Source: Enterococcus cecorum DSM 20682 = ATCC 43198 (GTDB lineage Bacteria; Bacillota; Bacilli; Lactobacillales; Enterococcaceae). Taken from it: a DNA stretch of 64,000 bases. Both the position numbers and the translations under genes were made by a program. Positions 9,122 through 18,567 of the stretch are shown here, one piece after another (the stretch's first letter is position 1; every line of letters begins with the position of its first letter). The stretch covers positions 62,001-126,000 of the forward strand of contig NZ_ASWI01000003.1 in NCBI RefSeq assembly GCF_000407565.1, written 5' to 3'. The notes beneath the pieces were generated by a model. It had not been told where the DNA came from, made no database searches, and saw only the letters and a program-made list of their open reading frames with translations.

Positions 9122-9124
9122 GAG

Positions 9125-10387
9125 TTATTTCACGGTTTTCATTAATTTGATGGATTGTTTGAAAGCCGCCAACACACCGCGGTCATTGTAAACAAGAACA
9201 TTGGCTTTATACATTTTCGCTGATAAGACCATCACCACGGTACTAATCACAATATTTAGCGCTAAACTGATGAAAGCGCCTGGATAGCTGACCACTTCAT
9301 TGACAATTCTAAGTGGCATCGCAAAACTAGACCAATACGGAATATAAGAAGTAATGGTTAAAATCGGACTTTGCGTGTTGGTAAAGCTAAAGACCAAGCC
9401 GCCAAAATAGCCAATCATCGCCAAATACATCACCGGCATAATGGCTTTGGAGGTTTCTTCTGCGCGATTGACAAGAGAGCCTGCCACCGCTGATAAGACC
9501 GCATATTGGACAATTCCCGTCAAGACAAACAGCGCCACTAAGACAATATTTAAAAATAAAGTCCAACTAAAATGCGCCCCAAAATCCACACTTGCTAAAA
9601 ATGGCGCCAGTTGCTCATTATCCTTGAATTGATATAAACCAAACAAAAAGACGGGAATGTAGACAGCCATCTGTGTCAAACCAACCAAGATGACACCCAT
9701 GATTTTTCCATAATAATGCGTGCTTGCCTTGGTACTCGATAATATAATTTCCATAATCCGACTACCTTTTTCCGTCGCAATTTCTTGGGCGATAATATTG
9801 GCATAATTCGCAATAAACAAGAATAAAATAATCGTACAAGCAAATCCGATAATCATCTGAACAGCTGCGCCATCTTCTTGTTTTTTCGTTAATTGGCCTT
9901 GATCATTGACGGTCACTTTATTTACCGTAAGTGGCACTTGTTGTTCAAGTTGAGCTAATTGTTGGGCACTTAATCCTAACTTTTGGGCAGAGACTTGGCG
10001 TTGGATTTGACTTAACATCATGCGCAATTTTAGCTGCGTACTGGTTTCCACACTATCTTTGGCCAATAATTTTGCTTCGAGGACCTCTTTTGAAGTATCT
10101 AAAACCAAGAAGGCATCAATTTTATCTTCTGCCAGTTGCTTTTCACCGGACTTTTCAGATTTCATCGCAATAAACTCGAATTCCTTTGATTGGCTCAAGG
10201 CGTTGGCAAGCACCATCTGTTGGTCATACACGCCAATTTTGTCAATGCTAGACGCGTCACTCATAAATTTCCCCATGCCATAATACAAAGCACCAATCAC
10301 AAGTGGCGCCAAAACCATAATCAAAAAAGCGGCCGAACGTACTTGTTTTTTATAAACATTTAATGCAATAATCCAAAACTTACTCAT
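9125..10387 (-). CDS. ABC-2 type exporter permease (NatB/YhaP-like)
   Basis: About 420 residues. One N-terminal membrane segment (residues ~20-40) is followed by a large extracytoplasmic loop (~40-175) and five or six membrane segments, as in the NatB/YhaP ABC-2 family. A GTG lies three codons upstream (10396), but the AGCAGGTG site fits the ATG at 10387 better. The start overlaps the ATPase stop by 8 bases, so the pair forms one coupled transporter. Relatives export sodium, drugs or peptides; the substrate here is unknown. Confidence 0.85.
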   Translation of the reverse strand: MSKFWIIALNVYKKQVRSAAFLIMVLAPLVIGALYYGMGKFMSDASSIDKIGVYDQQMVLANALSQSKEFEFIAMKSEKSGEKQLAEDKIDAFLVLDTSKEVLEAKLLAKDSVETSTQLKLRMMLSQIQRQVSAQKLGLSAQQLAQLEQQVPLTVNKVTVNDQGQLTKKQEDGAAVQMIIGFACTIILFLFIANYANIIAQEIATEKGSRIMEIILSSTKASTHYYGKIMGVILVGLTQMAVYIPVFLFGLYQFKDNEQLAPFLASVDFGAHFSWTLFLNIVLVALFVLTGIVQYAVLSAVAGSLVNRAEETSKAIMPVMYLAMIGYFGGLVFSFTNTQSPILTITSYIPYWSSFAMPLRIVNEVVSYPGAFISLALNIVISTVVMVLSAKMYKANVLVYNDRGVLAAFKQSIKLMKTVK

Positions 10388-11279
10388 TTTCCGCACCTGC
10401 TTTCATCTTGAAAATCTCTTCTAAGGTTGGTGGCTGCTGAATAAACATCGGAATATAACCGTCTTTAGTCACCATTTGGAAGATTTCTTTTCCCACCTTG
10501 GGATCTGATAAATGCAAAATAGTGCGATTAGCTTGATGGGTATCGACTTTGGCCACACCTGGTAAAGTCTCAAAATGATACTCGGTATAATCGCCTTCTA
10601 AATATAAACGACTACGACCAAAGGATTCTCTGATTTCATTGACTTTGCCATTTAGGACAGTTTGCCCATTTTTCAGCATAATTAACTGGTCGCAAATTTG
10701 CTCGACATTGTCCATATTATGACTTGAAAAAATGACACAAGCATTGGATTGGCGCAATTCGATAATCGCATTTTTCATAATTTGAGCATTTACCGGATCC
10801 AAGCCGCTAAATGGTTCATCTAAAATCACTAACTTCGGCTGATGAATTAAGGTCGCAATCAGCTGAATTTTTTGCTGGTTCCCTTTTGAGAGCGTCTGAA
10901 CTTTATCGGTTTTCTTGCCTTTTACTTGGAATTTTTCGAGCCAGTCGTCAATTTGTGGGGCGATTTCTTTCCTTGATTTGCCCCGTAACTCTGCAAAAAA
11001 TAATAATTGCTCTTCTATCGTTAACTTCGGATACAATCCACGCTCTTCAGGCAAATAGCCGATGAAATTATAGTCTGCTTCCCCGATTGGATGACCGTTG
11101 AATAACACTTCACCTTCATCTGCTTGTAAAAAATCTAAAATCAAGCGGAAAGTCGTGGTTTTCCCTGCACCATTTTGGCCAATTAATCCTAAAATCGAGC
11201 CCGGTTCAATGGTAAAGGATAGCTGATCCAACGCTTTGTAATCCCCAAAAGTCTTGGATAAATTTCGTACACTTAACAC
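10380..11279 (-). CDS. ABC transporter ATP-binding protein (NatA/YhaQ-like)
   Basis: ATPase of about 300 residues with Walker A GQNGAGKTT, signature LSKGNQQK, Walker B LVILDEPFSGLDP and an H-loop SSHN. The C-terminal ~80 residues are the extra domain common in NatA-like ATPases. The start is a GTG. The earlier in-frame GTG at 11288 lies inside the AGAGGTG ribosome site, which is correctly spaced only for the GTG at 11279. It powers the permease gene that overlaps its end. Confidence 0.88.
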   Translation of the reverse strand: MLSVRNLSKTFGDYKALDQLSFTIEPGSILGLIGQNGAGKTTTFRLILDFLQADEGEVLFNGHPIGEADYNFIGYLPEERGLYPKLTIEEQLLFFAELRGKSRKEIAPQIDDWLEKFQVKGKKTDKVQTLSKGNQQKIQLIATLIHQPKLVILDEPFSGLDPVNAQIMKNAIIELRQSNACVIFSSHNMDNVEQICDQLIMLKNGQTVLNGKVNEIRESFGRSRLYLEGDYTEYHFETLPGVAKVDTHQANRTILHLSDPKVGKEIFQMVTKDGYIPMFIQQPPTLEEIFKMKAGAENE

Positions 11280-11307
11280 AGCAAACACCTCTTTAATGAA
11301 TCATCTT

Positions 11308-12078
11308 TCAATTTAATTTTTGTTTACGTAACTTCAAATAATAAACTTGGAATATAATATTAAACGTCCCAAATAACGCGGTAACTATCAGTATTGCAAA
11401 AAATCCTGTATCGAAAAGTAATTGACCGATAAACGCAAGAAACATCGCAATAATAAAAACGATTTGCATTTTACTAAACGTTGAATAGGCGCTTTGGTAA
11501 GTGAGTTCTTTTTCGGCTTCATCACTATAGGATAACCACTGCTCTAAATAATTCATCGAAGTCGGATCAGCCTTACTTTTTTCAGGATAAACCTTAATGG
11601 ATAAACGATACAACTGGATAACAACATAGTCGGTATAGAAAAAATTGAAAATATATAAAACCGCAATGATAAGATAGATATCTATCTCAATAATTGTATT
11701 TAATAAGCACGCACCCAAGATGAAGAAACAGATACTCACAACCACCAAAATCTGACCACGAGCAAACTGTATTTCAAATTTATCTTCTAAAAAATCTAAT
11801 ACCTCTTCCTCTGCTTGGACAATCCTTTGTACAGTCCGCTTCGTTTTTCCATAGTAAATCCCCAACACGATATTCGCAACGATACATCCAAACAAAAAGA
11901 GATAAACAGAAACTTGGTGTAAAAATAGTTTGAGCTGATTTAAATCGATATGCCAAAAGCTACGATTCAATCCTCCGATAATTGACCCCCCCAGACCAAC
12001 TACAGCGCCTAATAAAGCAAATTTCATCGTTTTGCCTACCCATTTCTTCAACACCTTATCCTTTTTCATCTTCGTCAT
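11308..12078 (-). CDS. Six-TM membrane protein of unknown function, partner of the XRE regulator
   Basis: 256 residues with about six hydrophobic segments (roughly 18-36, 54-74, 108-128, 130-150, 205-222, 225-245) and a cytoplasmic charged stretch between the fourth and fifth. I do not recognise the family with certainty. Its start overlaps the end of the small XRE regulator. Regulator-plus-membrane-protein pairs of this kind are common in Firmicutes and are sometimes linked to bacteriocin immunity or envelope stress; that is context and not proof. Confidence 0.75.
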   Translation of the reverse strand: MTKMKKDKVLKKWVGKTMKFALLGAVVGLGGSIIGGLNRSFWHIDLNQLKLFLHQVSVYLFLFGCIVANIVLGIYYGKTKRTVQRIVQAEEEVLDFLEDKFEIQFARGQILVVVSICFFILGACLLNTIIEIDIYLIIAVLYIFNFFYTDYVVIQLYRLSIKVYPEKSKADPTSMNYLEQWLSYSDEAEKELTYQSAYSTFSKMQIVFIIAMFLAFIGQLLFDTGFFAILIVTALFGTFNIIFQVYYLKLRKQKLN

Positions 12079-12277
12079 CCTCCTCTAATTGAAAAATGTC
12101 TTCTACTTTGACTTGGCAGATCTTAGCAATTTTTAGGGCAAGGGCCACAGAGGGTGAATAGTCACCACGCTCAATGAGACTAATGGTTTGCCTGGATACC
12201 CCCGCTAATTTACCAAGCTCGGTTTGATTCAATCCTAAAGAAGAACGATACTCTTTTAAATGGTTAATCAACCCCAT
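12056..12277 (-). CDS. Small XRE-family transcriptional regulator (YozG-like)
   Basis: A 73-residue protein that is nearly all one Cro/C1-type HTH: LGLNQTELGKLAGVSRQTIS is the helix-turn-helix, followed by an acidic tail. An upstream extension of 14 codons is possible but lacks a ribosome site. GAGGTGGG sits about 8 bases before the ATG at 12277. The acidic tail overlaps the start of the membrane-protein gene. The promoter region holds regularly spaced TTGTCA half-sites, so autoregulation is likely. Confidence 0.85.
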   Translation of the reverse strand: MGLINHLKEYRSSLGLNQTELGKLAGVSRQTISLIERGDYSPSVALALKIAKICQVKVEDIFQLEEDDEDEKG

Positions 12278-12325
12278 CTTTTCCCACCTCGATATTCTTT
12301 TTTGAATCATTTTTAACAAATATCC

Positions 12326-12390
12326 TTGTCATCTACACTCTAACATTGACAACTATTCTTGTCAATTATTTTTGACAAGTTTTTTTGTCA
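12326..12390 (-). promoter_or_regulatory. Promoter with an evenly spaced TTGTCA/TTGACA half-site array
   Basis: Half-sites alternate in orientation: TTGTCA at 12326, TTGACA at 12346, TTGTCA at 12359, TTGACA at 12372 and TTGTCA at 12385. The last four are exactly 13 bases apart. Two inverted repeats result (12346-12365 and 12359-12378). On the minus strand TTGACA and TAGAGT are separated by 17 bases within the array, so a bound repressor would cover the promoter of the XRE gene. Confidence 0.7.
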
Positions 12391-12452
12391 TTTTTGGCAA
12401 AGGCGCTAGTAAAGGAAGGAAGGTTCGTATTTTTTTCAACCTTTCTCAAAGC

Positions 12453-12488
12453 AAAAAAACCAGCCTAGCAACTTCACTAGACTGGTGA
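12453..12488 (-). terminator. Terminator of rny
   Basis: On the minus strand ACCAGTCTAG pairs with CTAGGCTGGT around a 9-base loop and is followed by a T-run. Confidence 0.85.
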
Positions 12489-12494
12489 GATTAT

Positions 12495-14054
12495 TTATTT
12501 TGCATAGTCCACAGCACGAGTTTCGCGGATAACCGTAACTTTGATATGACCTGGATAATCCAACTCATCTTCAATTTTCTTACGGATGTCACGAACTAGG
12601 CGAACTGCGTCTAAATCTGATATTTCTTCTGGTTTAACCATTACGCGGACTTCACGACCTGCTTGTACAGCAAAACTAGATTCCACTCCTTCAAAACTAT
12701 TAGAGATGTTTTCTAGATTTTCCAAACGGCGAATGTAGTTTTCTAATGATTCACTACGAGCACCTGGACGGGCAGCAGATAAAGCATCGGCTGCAGCTAC
12801 TAAAACAGAGATGATAGAAGTTGCTTCGGTATCACCGTGGTGAGAAGCAATGGCATTGACCACCACTTTATTTTCTCGATATTTTGCTGCTAATTCGGCA
12901 CCAATTTCCACGTGTGAGCCTTCAATTTCATGATCGAGCGCTTTACCGATATCATGTAAAAGACCGGCACGTTTGGCTAATTGGATATCTTCTCCTAGTT
13001 CAGCAGCTAAGACGCCTGCTAATTTAGCGACTTCAACTGAGTGATTTAACACATTTTGACCATAACTTGTTCTAAAATGTAGACGACCTAAAATCTTGAT
13101 TAAATCAGGATGTAGGGTATGTGCACCCACTTCAAAGGCAGCTTGTTCTCCATATTCACGAACTCGTTCATCCATTTCTTTGCGTGATTTTTCGACCATT
13201 TCTTCAATACGCGCTGGATGAATACGGCCATCTTGAATGAGTTTTTCAAGTGTCATGCGGGCAATTTCGCGACGAATCGGATCAAATCCGGATAACACCA
13301 CTGCTTCAGGTGTATCATCAATAATTAAATCAATCCCGGTTAATGTTTCAAGGGTACGAATATTTCGTCCTTCACGACCAATGATGCGACCTTTCATCTC
13401 ATCATTTGGCAGATTGACCACAGAGACTGTCAATTCTGAAACTTGGTCAGCAGCACAACGTTGGATAGCCAATGAAAGTAAGTTTTTCGCCTTACGATCC
13501 GCTTCTTCTTTGGCGCGCTGTTCAGATTCTTTCACCATCATTGTTAACTCATGGCTTAATTCTTCTTCTGTTTGTTTCATGATGACTTGTGCGGCATCTT
13601 CTTTAGTTAATTCAGCAATGCGCTGTAATTCTGTTTGTTGTTGTTCAATTAACTTTTCAACTTCTTTTTCTCGCTCATCGATAACGTGTTGTTTTGCTGC
13701 AAGTTTTGTTTCCTTGCCTTCTAAAGTGTGCTCACGTTTTTCTAATGAGTCATCTTTGCGATCTAAAAGCTTTTCTCTTTGAAGCAAACGATTTTCTTGT
13801 GATTTTAATTCTTGTCTGCTTTCTTTGATTTCGCTTTCAATCTGACTGCGATATTTTTGATTTTCTTCTTTGGCTTCTAATAGAGCTTCTTTTTTCAGAG
13901 TTTCAGCTTCTTTATTCGCCGCGTTGATAATCCCAACAGCCGAATTTTGCGCATCAGCAATTTCTTTGGTGTGACGAGTATTCGCAACAAAAATTCCAAT
14001 CCCTAAACCGACAACCAACCCCACGATGATAGCGAGGAGAATGTAAAGTACCAT
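12495..14054 (-). CDS. rny: Ribonuclease Y
   Basis: 519 residues, the normal RNase Y length. An N-terminal membrane anchor (residues ~1-23) is followed by a long charged coiled coil (~25-200), a KH RNA-binding domain ([14 protein letters not shown] near residue 220) and an HD domain ([12 protein letters not shown] near 365). It is the membrane-bound endonuclease that starts bulk mRNA decay. It sits alone behind a near-consensus promoter and ends at a strong terminator. Confidence 0.97.
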   Translation of the reverse strand: MVLYILLAIIVGLVVGLGIGIFVANTRHTKEIADAQNSAVGIINAANKEAETLKKEALLEAKEENQKYRSQIESEIKESRQELKSQENRLLQREKLLDRKDDSLEKREHTLEGKETKLAAKQHVIDEREKEVEKLIEQQQTELQRIAELTKEDAAQVIMKQTEEELSHELTMMVKESEQRAKEEADRKAKNLLSLAIQRCAADQVSELTVSVVNLPNDEMKGRIIGREGRNIRTLETLTGIDLIIDDTPEAVVLSGFDPIRREIARMTLEKLIQDGRIHPARIEEMVEKSRKEMDERVREYGEQAAFEVGAHTLHPDLIKILGRLHFRTSYGQNVLNHSVEVAKLAGVLAAELGEDIQLAKRAGLLHDIGKALDHEIEGSHVEIGAELAAKYRENKVVVNAIASHHGDTEATSIISVLVAAADALSAARPGARSESLENYIRRLENLENISNSFEGVESSFAVQAGREVRVMVKPEEISDLDAVRLVRDIRKKIEDELDYPGHIKVTVIRETRAVDYAK

Positions 14055-14148
14055 TGAATCACCTCCATACTATCGTTTTTTAATGTAGTTTTAAATCTTG
14101 TTCAGAATAAATGAATCTACTTAGGTGCATAATAATATACACAGTTTT

Positions 14149-14177
14149 ATTCTAATGTTTCCAACTTGGTGTGTCAA
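14149..14177 (-). promoter_or_regulatory. Promoter of rny
   Basis: Minus-strand TTGACA (14172-14177) and TAGAAT (14149-14154) are separated by 17 bases, a near-consensus sigma-A promoter about 95 bases before rny. Confidence 0.75.
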
Positions 14178-14218
14178 CTTAAAAATCGCTATTCTATAAA
14201 CTGGTGCTTTGTTACACA

Positions 14219-14262
14219 AAAAGACCTCAGATGCCCAAAAAACTTAGGCGATTGAGGTCTTT
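14219..14262 (-). terminator. Terminator of recA
   Basis: AAAGACCTCA pairs with TGAGGTCTTT across a longer loop; T-run on the minus strand. Confidence 0.8.
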
Positions 14263-14271
14263 AACAGTCCA

Positions 14272-15318
14272 TTATTCTAAATCTAATGTTTCTTGTTCGG
14301 TTTCTTCTGTCGCTTCAATGGTCGTACCATCACCAATACCATAGGCATCACGAACTTTGACTAAAAGCTCACTGACCATCTCTGGGTGATCTTTCATATA
14401 GTTTTTGACATTTTCGCGACCTTGTCCAATTCGCTCACCATTGTACGAATACCAAGCACCACTCTTATCAACTAAATCAACATCGACCGCCATATCTAGT
14501 AATTCCCCTTCTTGAGAAATTCCTTCGCCATACATGATGTCAATTTCAGCGACTTTAAATGGTGGCGCCACTTTATTTTTCACGACTTTAATCTTGGTAC
14601 GGTTACCGACAATATCGCTACCTTGTTTTAATTGTTCAGAACGACGCACTTCTAAACGAACGGTCGCATAGAACTTCAAGGCACGTCCACCAGGTGTGGT
14701 TTCTGGATTACCAAACATCACACCGACTTTTTCACGGATTTGGTTGATAAAAATCGCAATAGTCTTAGTCTTATTAATCGTACCAGATAATTTACGTAGG
14801 GCTTGAGACATTAAACGGGCTTGTAACCCAACGTGTGTATCCCCCATTTCGCCATCGATTTCGGCACGTGGCACTAAAGCGGCAACTGAGTCAATGACAA
14901 TAATATCGACCGCGCCACTAGAAACAAGGGCATCAGCAATCTCTAGACCTTGTTCACCGGTATCTGGCTGTGATAAAAGTAATTCGTCAATATTCACGCC
15001 TAGCTTTTTGGCATAGGCTGGATCTAAAGCGTGTTCGGCATCGATAAAGGCTGCAGTTCCGCCTTGTTTTTGAACTTCGGCAATCGCATGTAAAGCAACC
15101 GTCGTCTTACCAGAACTTTCTGGGCCGTATACTTCAATAATCCGCCCTCTTGGATAACCCCCTACTCCTAAAGCGACATCTAATGCTAGCGAGCCACTTG
15201 GTACGGTGGAGATTTGTTGGTCAGCTTTTTCACCAAGCTTCATGATAGAGCCTTTACCAAAGTTTTTTTCTATTTTTTTCAATGCAGCATCTAAGGCTGT
15301 TTTACGATCATCGGCCAT
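14272..15318 (-). CDS. recA: Recombinase RecA
   Basis: 348 residues. Walker A is GPESSGKT at about residues 65-72; other RecA marks are [15 protein letters not shown] and the acidic C-terminal tail. It forms filaments on single-stranded DNA, promotes strand exchange and stimulates LexA self-cleavage. The open frame extends 27 codons upstream, but the family N-terminus is [15 protein letters not shown], with an AGGGGAAG site before this ATG. A LexA-type box lies just upstream of the -35 of its promoter. Confidence 0.98.
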   Translation of the reverse strand: MADDRKTALDAALKKIEKNFGKGSIMKLGEKADQQISTVPSGSLALDVALGVGGYPRGRIIEVYGPESSGKTTVALHAIAEVQKQGGTAAFIDAEHALDPAYAKKLGVNIDELLLSQPDTGEQGLEIADALVSSGAVDIIVIDSVAALVPRAEIDGEMGDTHVGLQARLMSQALRKLSGTINKTKTIAIFINQIREKVGVMFGNPETTPGGRALKFYATVRLEVRRSEQLKQGSDIVGNRTKIKVVKNKVAPPFKVAEIDIMYGEGISQEGELLDMAVDVDLVDKSGAWYSYNGERIGQGRENVKNYMKDHPEMVSELLVKVRDAYGIGDGTTIEATEETEQETLDLE

Positions 15319-15366
15319 AATTCTTCCCCTTTCATGAATCCTTCTACTCGATTCAAACTCATTTTT

Positions 15367-15416
15367 ATCATAAACGTTTCTAGGTAAAAATGCAAGCAAA
15401 AACGAACAGGTATTCG
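15367..15416 (-). promoter_or_regulatory. recA promoter with SOS (LexA) box
   Basis: Minus-strand TTGCAT (15390-15395) and TATGAT (15367-15372) have a 17-base spacer. At 15403-15416 the plus strand reads CGAACAGGTATTCG, one mismatch from the Gram-positive CGAACNNNNGTTCG box. Confidence 0.75.
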
Positions 15417-15444
15417 ATTTTGTTTCAAGCTATCTTTAGGCTTG

Positions 15445-16689
15445 TTATTCAGCTAAAAGCGCGCGATAAACGAGATTTAACCCAAACATGACAGCGGCTT
15501 GGCGAATTTCATTACGTCCATGGGGGAACTGTTTGCAATAAGTCTGTACCCCATTTGGTGTCGCCAAAGCCATCCAGACCGTTCCGACTGCTTGGCCTTC
15601 TAATTGATCAGGTCCTGCCACGCCACTAAAAGCAATGGCATAATCTGTTTGCGCTTTTTGCTGCATATTTTTAGCCATTAAGGTGACACAAGCTTCACTC
15701 ACCGTCCCGACTTCTCGTAAATAATCGGCATCAATATCTAATAAGGCCGCCTTCATCTCAAGGGAATAAGTAACCACACCACCTTTAAAGACCTGTGACA
15801 CCCCCGGATATTGTCCTAAAGTGGAAGCAAAAAGGCCGGCTGTCAAACTCTCAGCCACACTGATTGTCCGATTTTTCTCTTTTAATTGCGCAATCATCGC
15901 CTCCGCTAACGAAAAATCATCGCCATAACCATAAAAGTAAGCACCGGCCAAAGCTTGAATTTTCTCCTCTAATTCATCCAGCAACACATCGGCTTCATCT
16001 TGGGTAGGGGCATTGGCTGTCAGGCGCAACGTTACTTCATTGGTTTTGGCATAAGGAGCAATCGTTGGGTTAGTCTGATGGTCAATGAAATCAGCTAAAA
16101 GCGTGACTAACTGCGATTCGCCAATCCCATAAAAACGCAACACCCGAGAATAGAGTTTCGTATCTTGTGGGTTAATTTCACGCAAAAGTGGCACAACATT
16201 TTGACGAAACATCGCCTTTAACTCGCGCGGTGGCCCAGGCAATAATAAATAGTGGGTATGATCGCTATCTTCATAATAAATACCGACCGCTAGACCATTT
16301 GGATTGGCAATACCCCGACCATCCTTAAAAGTGAGGGCTTGTAATAAATTATTTTCGGTCATTTCGCGCTTGGTCTTGGCAAAATAATCCATCAAACGTG
16401 CATGCCCTGTTGGATCATAGACTAATTCTTGATTGACAAATTTGGCTACGGTTTGCTTGGTTAAATCATCTTGCGTAGGCCCCAACCCACCACAAAGCAC
16501 GATTAAATCACTCCGACTTTTGGCACGTTCAAGACAGGCCGTCAATCGCTTTTCATTATCTCCGACTGCGACATGATAATAAACATTAATCCCCAAATTG
16601 GCTAATTGCTCTGAAAGATAGGCGGCATTAGAATTCACGATTTGCCCCATCAAAATCTCTGTTCCGACTGCAATGATTTCTGCATTCAT
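15445..16689 (-). CDS. cinA: CinA: competence/damage-inducible protein, nicotinamide-nucleotide amidase
   Basis: 414 residues in two domains. The N-terminal MoaB/MogA-like domain starts MNAEIIAVGTEILMGQIVNS and carries the GGLGPTQDD loop. The C-terminal CinA amidase domain carries TISVAESLTAGL. CinA deamidates NMN, a pyridine-nucleotide salvage step, and in streptococci it partners RecA during transformation. An AGGTG site lies 7 bases before the ATG. It lies directly upstream of recA, the common arrangement in Firmicutes, but a terminator separates it from pgsA. Confidence 0.95.
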   Translation of the reverse strand: MNAEIIAVGTEILMGQIVNSNAAYLSEQLANLGINVYYHVAVGDNEKRLTACLERAKSRSDLIVLCGGLGPTQDDLTKQTVAKFVNQELVYDPTGHARLMDYFAKTKREMTENNLLQALTFKDGRGIANPNGLAVGIYYEDSDHTHYLLLPGPPRELKAMFRQNVVPLLREINPQDTKLYSRVLRFYGIGESQLVTLLADFIDHQTNPTIAPYAKTNEVTLRLTANAPTQDEADVLLDELEEKIQALAGAYFYGYGDDFSLAEAMIAQLKEKNRTISVAESLTAGLFASTLGQYPGVSQVFKGGVVTYSLEMKAALLDIDADYLREVGTVSEACVTLMAKNMQQKAQTDYAIAFSGVAGPDQLEGQAVGTVWMALATPNGVQTYCKQFPHGRNEIRQAAVMFGLNLVYRALLAE

Positions 16690-16716
16690 GCATTTTCACC
16701 TCTACTTATTAAATAC

Positions 16717-16752
16717 GAAAAAAAGGCCAGAAAACTTCTGAACCTTTTTTTA
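16717..16752 (-). terminator. Terminator between pgsA and cinA
   Basis: Minus-strand AGGTTCAGAAG pairs imperfectly with CTGGCCT, followed by a T-run. Confidence 0.6.
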
Positions 16753-16753
16753 A

Positions 16754-17335
16754 TTACATTGAACCTTTAAATACATCCTTGTTTTTGATAAAGTAATCTG
16801 CTCCTGAATAAATGGTAAACACTAGACATGCATATAATAAGATTAAGTCTACCGGAATATTCAAAGCCGCAAAAGGAATATTATTCAATAACAAGAAAAT
16901 AATCGCAAACATCTGCGTTGCGGTCTTAATCTTACCTGGCCACGCTGCTGCCATGACCTCACCGTGTTCTACTAGCAAGAGACGTAAACCAGTCACCGCT
17001 AATTCTCGGCACACGATAATCGCCACGACCCAAGCTGGTGCCTTGCCTAACTCGACTAATAAAATGAAGGCTGTCATCACCAACATCTTATCGGCTAGTG
17101 GATCGGCAAATTTTCCGAAGTTGGTCACTAAGCCACGCGCTCTGGCAATCTGACCGTCCAGCCAGTCTGTAAAGCTCGCCACCGCAAAAATAATGGCTGC
17201 TAATAAATGCGTGATTAATAATGTTTGTCCCATGACTTCGATACTGCCTAAATGAATAGGCGCAGCTAACATAATGATGAATAACGGAATCATAAAAATA
17301 CGTAAAACCGTTAACTTATTAGGTAAATTCAACAC
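16754..17335 (-). CDS. pgsA: Phosphatidylglycerophosphate synthase
   Basis: 193 residues with about five membrane segments. The CDP-alcohol phosphotransferase motif D-x2-DG-x2-AR-x8-G-x3-D-x3-D is complete (Asp57, Asp60, Gly61, Ala64-Arg65, Gly74, Asp78, Asp82). It joins CDP-diacylglycerol and glycerol-3-phosphate, the first committed step to phosphatidylglycerol and cardiolipin. It lies downstream of the rodZ-like gene in the usual Firmicutes order ymfM-pgsA-cinA-recA. Confidence 0.95.
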   Translation of the reverse strand: MLNLPNKLTVLRIFMIPLFIIMLAAPIHLGSIEVMGQTLLITHLLAAIIFAVASFTDWLDGQIARARGLVTNFGKFADPLADKMLVMTAFILLVELGKAPAWVVAIIVCRELAVTGLRLLLVEHGEVMAAAWPGKIKTATQMFAIIFLLLNNIPFAALNIPVDLILLYACLVFTIYSGADYFIKNKDVFKGSM

Positions 17336-17442
17336 TTACACCGTCTTTCTAAATCCTTATTGGCATCACTTTAATTGATAATTACATTTCCAAATTATAC
17401 ATGAAATGCATGAATTTTTCCATTTTATTTACAAAAATACGT

Positions 17443-18381
17443 TTAGTGTGCTTGTGTCGTTGTTTGATTGGCTTGAGTGCCTTGATTTTGATAGCTGATG
17501 ATAAAGTCTAGATTCTTTTTCGTTGCCTTATAAGCAGGGTTCTTGAAATCTAGCTTTTGACTGTTGACTTGAACCTCGACATTGTCACTTGCCCCTAACA
17601 CAATCGTACCTTGTGTCACTTGATCAGGTAGTGTGTAGGTTTGTTCGACACCGGCTTGCAAAGTGTATTGATATAAATAGCTACCATTGACCATCACCCC
17701 TACCCAACAAGGACCATTGACGCCTTTAAATTGGAAGGTAATCGGTGCTTTGGCTTGATTGATAGCCACTTGCGCTTGGGCTGCCGAAAGTTGGGTCACA
17801 GACATTTCTAGCTTATTCTTCTCTTCTTTCGTTGTGCTAGTCGTGCTGCTTTCTTTAGTACTTTCACTTGTGCTACTACTTGAAGAAGTGTGACTAGTAG
17901 AAGATTTGCTGCTTGCTTGCTTTTCCACACTGCTTGGTGCTTCAATCATCGACGTACTCTTATAATCTTGTAAAGTCGTATAACCTACAATAATCAAGAT
18001 AACCAAAGCGATACTACCTAATACAATAATCGGAATATAGTCTTTTTGTTTGCCACGACGGCTCATTTGGGTGTGCACCTGTGTTCGGGTACTTTGAACT
18101 TCTGCCACTTGTTCACGCTTTGGCAATTCTGGCAACAATTGATCCTCATCGCCATCAAAAGCCGCCACTAATTTCTCACCATTAATCCCTACCGCTTGAG
18201 CATATTGACGGATAAAGGTCCGCACATAATAATCTCCTGGCAAGCGGTCAAAGGCACCTTGCTCCAAAGCCTCCAAATAGCGCTTTTGAATCTTGGTCAT
18301 TTGTTGCAATTCATCTAATGATATCTTTTTATTTAAACGGGCTTCTCTCAATGTTGCACCAATGATTGTTTCCTTACCCAC
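17443..18381 (-). CDS. RodZ/YmfM-like membrane HTH protein
   Basis: 312 residues. An N-terminal Cro-like HTH (~10-75; IGATLREARLNKKISLDELQ) is followed by a basic linker, one membrane segment (~117-137), a Ser/Thr-rich extracellular linker (~150-185) and a C-terminal DUF4115-like beta domain. RodZ links MreB to the cell-elongation machinery; in ovoid enterococci without MreB the YmfM form has a less clear role in division or shape. The start is GTG behind a weak GGGTAG site. It stands between ymfH and pgsA, the conserved order. Confidence 0.88.
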   Translation of the reverse strand: MGKETIIGATLREARLNKKISLDELQQMTKIQKRYLEALEQGAFDRLPGDYYVRTFIRQYAQAVGINGEKLVAAFDGDEDQLLPELPKREQVAEVQSTRTQVHTQMSRRGKQKDYIPIIVLGSIALVILIIVGYTTLQDYKSTSMIEAPSSVEKQASSKSSTSHTSSSSSTSESTKESSTTSTTKEEKNKLEMSVTQLSAAQAQVAINQAKAPITFQFKGVNGPCWVGVMVNGSYLYQYTLQAGVEQTYTLPDQVTQGTIVLGASDNVEVQVNSQKLDFKNPAYKATKKNLDFIISYQNQGTQANQTTTQAH

Positions 18382-18529
18382 TTACTATCTACCCCAGTCT
18401 GTTAAAAATTCTTAGCTCTATTAGAATATCACAAATCACAACATTTTCCTGTAATTTTCCATCAAAAATTTAAACTATTTTCAAAAAATTAAACATTTCG
18501 CTTACTGTGTGCCATCGATGTACCAAAAA

Positions 18530-18562
18530 AGTGACCTCTTTGCAATGAAAGACGCCACTTAT
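18530..18562 (-). terminator. Probable terminator of the ymfF-ymfH operon
   Basis: Minus-strand AAGTG..CTTT pairs with AAAG..CACTT and is followed by T6. Confidence 0.5.
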
Positions 18563-18567
18563 ATAGC

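Noticed and set aside
13237-13782. Plus-strand open frame of 181 residues
   Set aside because: It lies entirely opposite rny, is Ser/Arg-rich as antisense frames of Glu/Lys-rich coiled coils are, and lacks a ribosome site.
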